Shown piece by piece: positions 61,058 through 64,000 of a stretch of DNA of 64,000 bases. The translations under genes were made by a program, and so were the position numbers. Each line of letters opens with the position of its first letter. Position 1 is the stretch's first letter. The notes below the pieces were generated by a model. It did not search any database, was not told the origin of the DNA, and saw only the letters and a program-made list of their open reading frames with translations. This DNA comes from Candidatus Formimonas warabiya (GTDB lineage Bacteria > Bacillota > Dehalobacteriia > Dehalobacteriales > Dehalobacteriaceae): NCBI RefSeq assembly GCF_002777255.1, contig NZ_CP017634.1, positions 5,344,903 to 5,408,902 on the forward strand. Reading direction: 5' to 3'.

Positions 61058-62782
61058 ATGACAAAATCTAAATTATGGTTATGGACGGTAATTGCTATAT
61101 TTTTTCTGGCAGGGGATGGTTTAAGTTCACCTGTTTTAGCTGACCAACCGGTAATTACGGTTACCATAAACGGTCAAAGGATTGAACTACCTGAGCCACC
61201 ACGTATACGGAGCGACGAGAGCAATTATTTATGGCTAATCGTACCGGTGCGGGAGATTAGCAACGCTTTAGGAGCCAGTGTGACTTGGGACCCAGCCACT
61301 AATGTGGCTACTGTCATTAAAGATAATCAAACCATTAAACTGAAACCGGATGATCGGGAAGTTTGGGAAAACGGTCATCAGTTTGAACTCGCAACCTCGC
61401 CACAGATCATAAACAATCGCCTACAAGTCTCCCTTAATTTTCTGGCGTCCGCCCTGGGAGGCCGGGCTAGATGGGATCAAGCTGCATCAATGGCTCAAAT
61501 CACCATCAGCCAACCGATCCAGCTACCTAAACCGGAACGGATTGAGACGGCGGCTTTTGACGCCCGAGTAGCTTTCACCAGTGATGGCCACTTGTGGCTG
61601 GTAGATGGCAGGCAGGCTGAGAGCATACCAATTCGTCTTACGGGGGCTGGCCTGGTAGAAATCGTGGGTTGGTCTTCAAATGGTGAGTGGTTAGCCTATC
61701 TGCAGAGCGATAGCAGTGATGAATATGCCAGTAAGCAGTATCTCTGGGTGGTAAAAGCGGATGGGACTGACGCTATACAGTTGGACGAAAGGCCAGTCTA
61801 TATTACCCCATCCTGGTCGCCGACAGAAAATCTGCTTGCTTATACCACTCAAGATCCCCAAGAAGGCTATATTCCAGATGGTAACTTGAAAATTTCTTCT
61901 TTAAAAACCGGCGTGGCCGCCACAACCGCCTTGTGGCCACAGAATAGCGAAATCATTGAGAGTTTGGCCTGGGCACCGGATGGGAAAAGTTTAGCCATTT
62001 CTCTGCCTAGAAATGAAAAACAACCTTTACGAATTGATCAGGTTACATTAAAAGGAGATCATACCAATCTACTGACCCTAGGTGAAGCTGGTAAAATGGA
62101 AAACGGAAGTTATACCCGGGTTGCCACCGGGCTAAAGTGGTCCCCGAACGGACGATACCTGGCCTACTATTTAAAACCCAATTCAGCTTCAATATCGGCC
62201 GATGGGGTCGCCATACAAGTGCTAAATATAGCGCAAAAAAAGTCGATCGATCTGGGTGGTGGATTGGCCTATGTCCAATGGTTTGATTGGGCGCCTGACA
62301 GCAGTCAACTGGGTTATATTGTAGGTGGCGGCCGGGAAGCGACTATTCAGAAACGCTTACATATCGTAGACGTGGAAACTGGTCAAATTACTGATTGTGG
62401 GCAGACTGGTCAAGTTGATACTCAACCCAGGTGGCTGTCAACTCCGGCAAACGGTATTTTGTTCTGTAGGGGAACAGAAACATTAGGCTGGGAAGGTCAA
62501 GAGCAAGCTGGTGTCCTGGTCCCAGGACAGCGAATTTGGCACAGAACAGCGGATGGGAAAGAGTTAGCTGTGACAAGCGGACCGGTTGATACGGCTGATT
62601 ATGCTCCGTGCCTTTCCCCTGATGGTCAGGGTTTATTATTCCTCCGGCTAACTGACTATAATTGCGGATCATTGTATTATCAACCGATGGCAGGTGGACC
62701 GCCCAAAGAATTAATTCGTGGTGTCAGCGGGGAACCTGGCTACTATGGCAATTACTATCCTGAGTGGATTAATATTTATTGA
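61058..62782 (+). CDS. Secreted protein with copper-amine-oxidase-like N-domain and beta-propeller repeats
   Basis: 574 aa from the ATG at 61058 (AAAGGGG upstream). Signal peptide (about 1-30), a stalk-type domain of the copper amine oxidase N-terminal family (VTVTINGQRIELPEPP; RWDQAASMAQITIS, about 30-165), then repeated WD40-like/TolB units (GWSSNGEWLAYLQSDS, SWSPTENLLAYTTQD, AWAPDGKSLAISLP, KWSPNGRYLAYYLKP, DWAPDSSQLGYIVGG, CLSPDGQGLLFL). No catalytic site is seen; probably a cell-surface binding protein. Confidence 0.85.
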   Translation: MTKSKLWLWTVIAIFFLAGDGLSSPVLADQPVITVTINGQRIELPEPPRIRSDESNYLWLIVPVREISNALGASVTWDPATNVATVIKDNQTIKLKPDDREVWENGHQFELATSPQIINNRLQVSLNFLASALGGRARWDQAASMAQITISQPIQLPKPERIETAAFDARVAFTSDGHLWLVDGRQAESIPIRLTGAGLVEIVGWSSNGEWLAYLQSDSSDEYASKQYLWVVKADGTDAIQLDERPVYITPSWSPTENLLAYTTQDPQEGYIPDGNLKISSLKTGVAATTALWPQNSEIIESLAWAPDGKSLAISLPRNEKQPLRIDQVTLKGDHTNLLTLGEAGKMENGSYTRVATGLKWSPNGRYLAYYLKPNSASISADGVAIQVLNIAQKKSIDLGGGLAYVQWFDWAPDSSQLGYIVGGGREATIQKRLHIVDVETGQITDCGQTGQVDTQPRWLSTPANGILFCRGTETLGWEGQEQAGVLVPGQRIWHRTADGKELAVTSGPVDTADYAPCLSPDGQGLLFLRLTDYNCGSLYYQPMAGGPPKELIRGVSGEPGYYGNYYPEWINIY

Positions 62783-62853
62783 GCCGTTTAGTCTTGTCCG
62801 ACAAAACCTGTCCCCCTGTCCCTCCTGACCCGCGCTAAAGGATCCTTGAAGGT

Positions 62854-62890
62854 GCAAGTGAGCCAGGAGACGGTTTCCCGGCTCACTTGC
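62854..62890. other. Perfect 11-bp hairpin before the EcsA-like gene
   Basis: GCAAGTGAGCC (62854-62864) and GGCTCACTTGC (62880-62890) with a 15-base loop. It lies inside the open frame that would extend the ABC ATPase upstream, which argues that this part is not coding. May terminate the propeller gene transcript. Confidence 0.6.
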
Positions 62891-62920
62891 TATTTGACTT
62901 CAAATAGTACGTTTAGTATC

Positions 62921-63667
62921 ATGGGTAAAAAGGTATTTGGCAAGAAAGAGGCTTTGACTTTGGAAGTATTAAAAGTGGACATTCACCATGCCGGTTATTC
63001 AGGCAGGCAAGACGCCGTGCAGGATATCCATTTTACTTTAAACAGCGGTAAACTGGTGGGTTTGATTGGCCCTAACGGAGCGGGAAAAAGCACCACCATC
63101 AAGGCGATTATAAATCTTTTGCCTGAGCTGGCGGGTAACATTCTCTTTATGCATGAAAATAAAACCTGTGCCTATATTCCGGAGCAGCCGGTTTTATATG
63201 ACGAATTGACTTTATGGGAACATTTAGAACTGTCCGCCGCTGCCTATGAGATGGACCGGGAATATTTTATCAAAAGAAGCGAGGAATTGCTTTTCCTGTT
63301 TCATCTTACAGACGTGAAACACCATTTTCCCGGCAGTTTTTCCAAAGGCATGCAGCAAAAATTAATGGTGATTATCGGTTTGCTCATTCAGCCGGATGTA
63401 TATATCATCGATGAACCTTTTGTCGGTCTGGATCCCCGGGCAACAATGCAATTCATCAATTTATTGGAAGAGGAAAAAACACGGGGCGCGGGTATTTTAA
63501 TCTCCACACACCAGCTGGATATCGCGGAAAGAATCTGTGATGACATCATTTTGATCGCCAACGGCAAGTTGGTCACCCAGGGCAACTTGGAACAAATCCG
63601 GGAGCAATGCCGTTTGCCAAAGGCCTCTTTATTCGATTGCTTTAATAGCATATTGGAGAATGCATGA
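62921..63667 (+). CDS. ABC transporter ATP-binding protein, EcsA-like
   Basis: 248 aa from ATG 62921; a frame from 62846 is open but is encoded on a perfect hairpin and has no conserved residues. Walker A GPNGAGKS, Walker B YIIDEPFVGLDP, SKGMQQKLMV as signature and STHQLDIAE as H-loop. EcsA-type ATPases power exporters involved in secretion and membrane homeostasis. Its end overlaps the permease start by 4 bases. Confidence 0.85.
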   Translation: MGKKVFGKKEALTLEVLKVDIHHAGYSGRQDAVQDIHFTLNSGKLVGLIGPNGAGKSTTIKAIINLLPELAGNILFMHENKTCAYIPEQPVLYDELTLWEHLELSAAAYEMDREYFIKRSEELLFLFHLTDVKHHFPGSFSKGMQQKLMVIIGLLIQPDVYIIDEPFVGLDPRATMQFINLLEEEKTRGAGILISTHQLDIAERICDDIILIANGKLVTQGNLEQIREQCRLPKASLFDCFNSILENA

Positions 63668-64000
63668 TGATTACACCTGAAAAATTATTTTATCAACGGA
63701 TTGTATCCGAATGGAAATATAACTTTGGTGCTTGGAGAACCGTGATTGATTGGACGGTAGCTTTATATATCCTGATTCCCTTCTTGGCCTTTAGCGGTTA
63801 TCAGTACCTGGAATGGTGGAAAACCACTCCCCTTTGGCTTGAGCCGGTGCCATTCAGCTTTTTTGCGCTCGCTTCCCTGTTATTTGCCTGGTCCGGTACG
63901 ATCAGGGTGTTTTTAAAAGAAGCCGATCAACTTTTTTTATGGAATCGGCATAAATGGATTAACACCCTGATGGGGAAAGGAATCGGGTACTCCATTTTCT
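63664..64000 (+). CDS. ABC transporter permease, EcsB-like (partial, cut by window end)
   Basis: The frame is open from ATG 63664 to the window end, about 112 codons. N-terminal soluble stretch, then hydrophobic helices at about residues 28-46 and 70-86, and FLKEADQLFLW, which resembles the cytoplasmic loop of EcsB. Directly coupled to the ATPase by an ATGA overlap. The remainder is outside the window. Confidence 0.75.
   Translation, partial: MMITPEKLFYQRIVSEWKYNFGAWRTVIDWTVALYILIPFLAFSGYQYLEWWKTTPLWLEPVPFSFFALASLLFAWSGTIRVFLKEADQLFLWNRHKWINTLMGKGIGYSIF

Noticed and set aside
62846..62920. N-terminal extension of the EcsA-like ATPase
   Set aside because: It is encoded on a perfect 11-bp hairpin and adds no conserved residues; the ATG at 62921 is preferred.
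1..64000. CRISPR arrays, tRNA/rRNA genes, insertion sequences, prophage
   Set aside because: No spaced direct-repeat array, clover-leaf, rRNA core sequence, transposase or phage gene was recognised.

Overview
The window looks like chromosome of an anaerobic, endospore-lineage Firmicute, probably Clostridia of the Peptococcaceae/Desulfitobacteriaceae type. The evidence is perfect Spo0A boxes, a PerR-type box, HutP and a TRAP-like leader (both Bacillus/Clostridia style RNA regulation), strong Shine-Dalgarno sites, a corrinoid methyltransferase pair, oxygen-sensitive enzymes (4-hydroxybutyryl-CoA dehydratase type, HgdC-type activator) and FixABCX. I assign no species. No rRNA, tRNA, CRISPR array or insertion sequence was recognised.

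Layout. 1-3.4 kb: chemotaxis genes cheW, mcp, cheR behind three Spo0A-box matches spaced exactly 40 bp. 3.4-10.8 kb: a toroid-fold protein, a membrane protein, a TetR-controlled ABC exporter, and a MarR plus P1B metal ATPase operon. 10.9-20.6 kb: mostly housekeeping and single genes: YbaK-like deacylase, SecDF, a TipA-like MerR regulator with its own 19-bp-spacer promoter, a PerR-like regulator with ZIP transporter, an FMN-binding protein, nitrilase family, PilZ, and an orphan HgdC-type activator. 20.8-25.9 kb: pyruvate carboxylase, divergent from a PaaK-type CoA ligase whose leader carries nine (G/T)AG triplets in perfect 5-nt register ahead of a terminator, which is the architecture of a TRAP-regulated trp leader.

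26.3-34.9 kb is the most unusual block: hutP, a corrinoid protein, a full-length homologue of monomethylamine methyltransferase MtmB that has no pyrrolysine codon, a GlcD/GlcF-type oxidase, an NhaC-family antiporter and a HisC-type aminotransferase. Two near-identical UAG-rich antiterminator/terminator leaders, one before the methyltransferase genes and one before the oxidase genes, are the natural targets of the HutP. Together they suggest a histidine- (or methylhistidine-) responsive N-demethylation and degradation system, apparently undescribed.

36-54.6 kb is a second system: PanE-like reductase, a RibF-like FAD synthetase with a degraded kinase half, CoA-transferase, acyl-CoA dehydrogenase, FixABCX, a 4-hydroxybutyryl-CoA dehydratase family enzyme, an acyl-CoA synthetase, a flavodoxin, an NCS2-like permease, a sigma-54 activator and an ArsB/NhaD-type transporter. 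Five -24/-12 promoters (GG-N10-GC) and five copies of the dyad RTGATG-N8-CATCRY (one half-site degenerate) tie it into one probable sigma-54 regulon.

54.6-64 kb: a small HMA-like protein, an AraC regulator, a fosmidomycin-resistance-like MFS exporter divergent from a four-domain sulfurtransferase fusion (CoA-disulfide reductase, rhodanese, TusA, DsrE) with CsoR/CstR-like dyads in front of both, an SLH protein, a secreted beta-propeller protein and an EcsAB-like ABC transporter cut by the window end.
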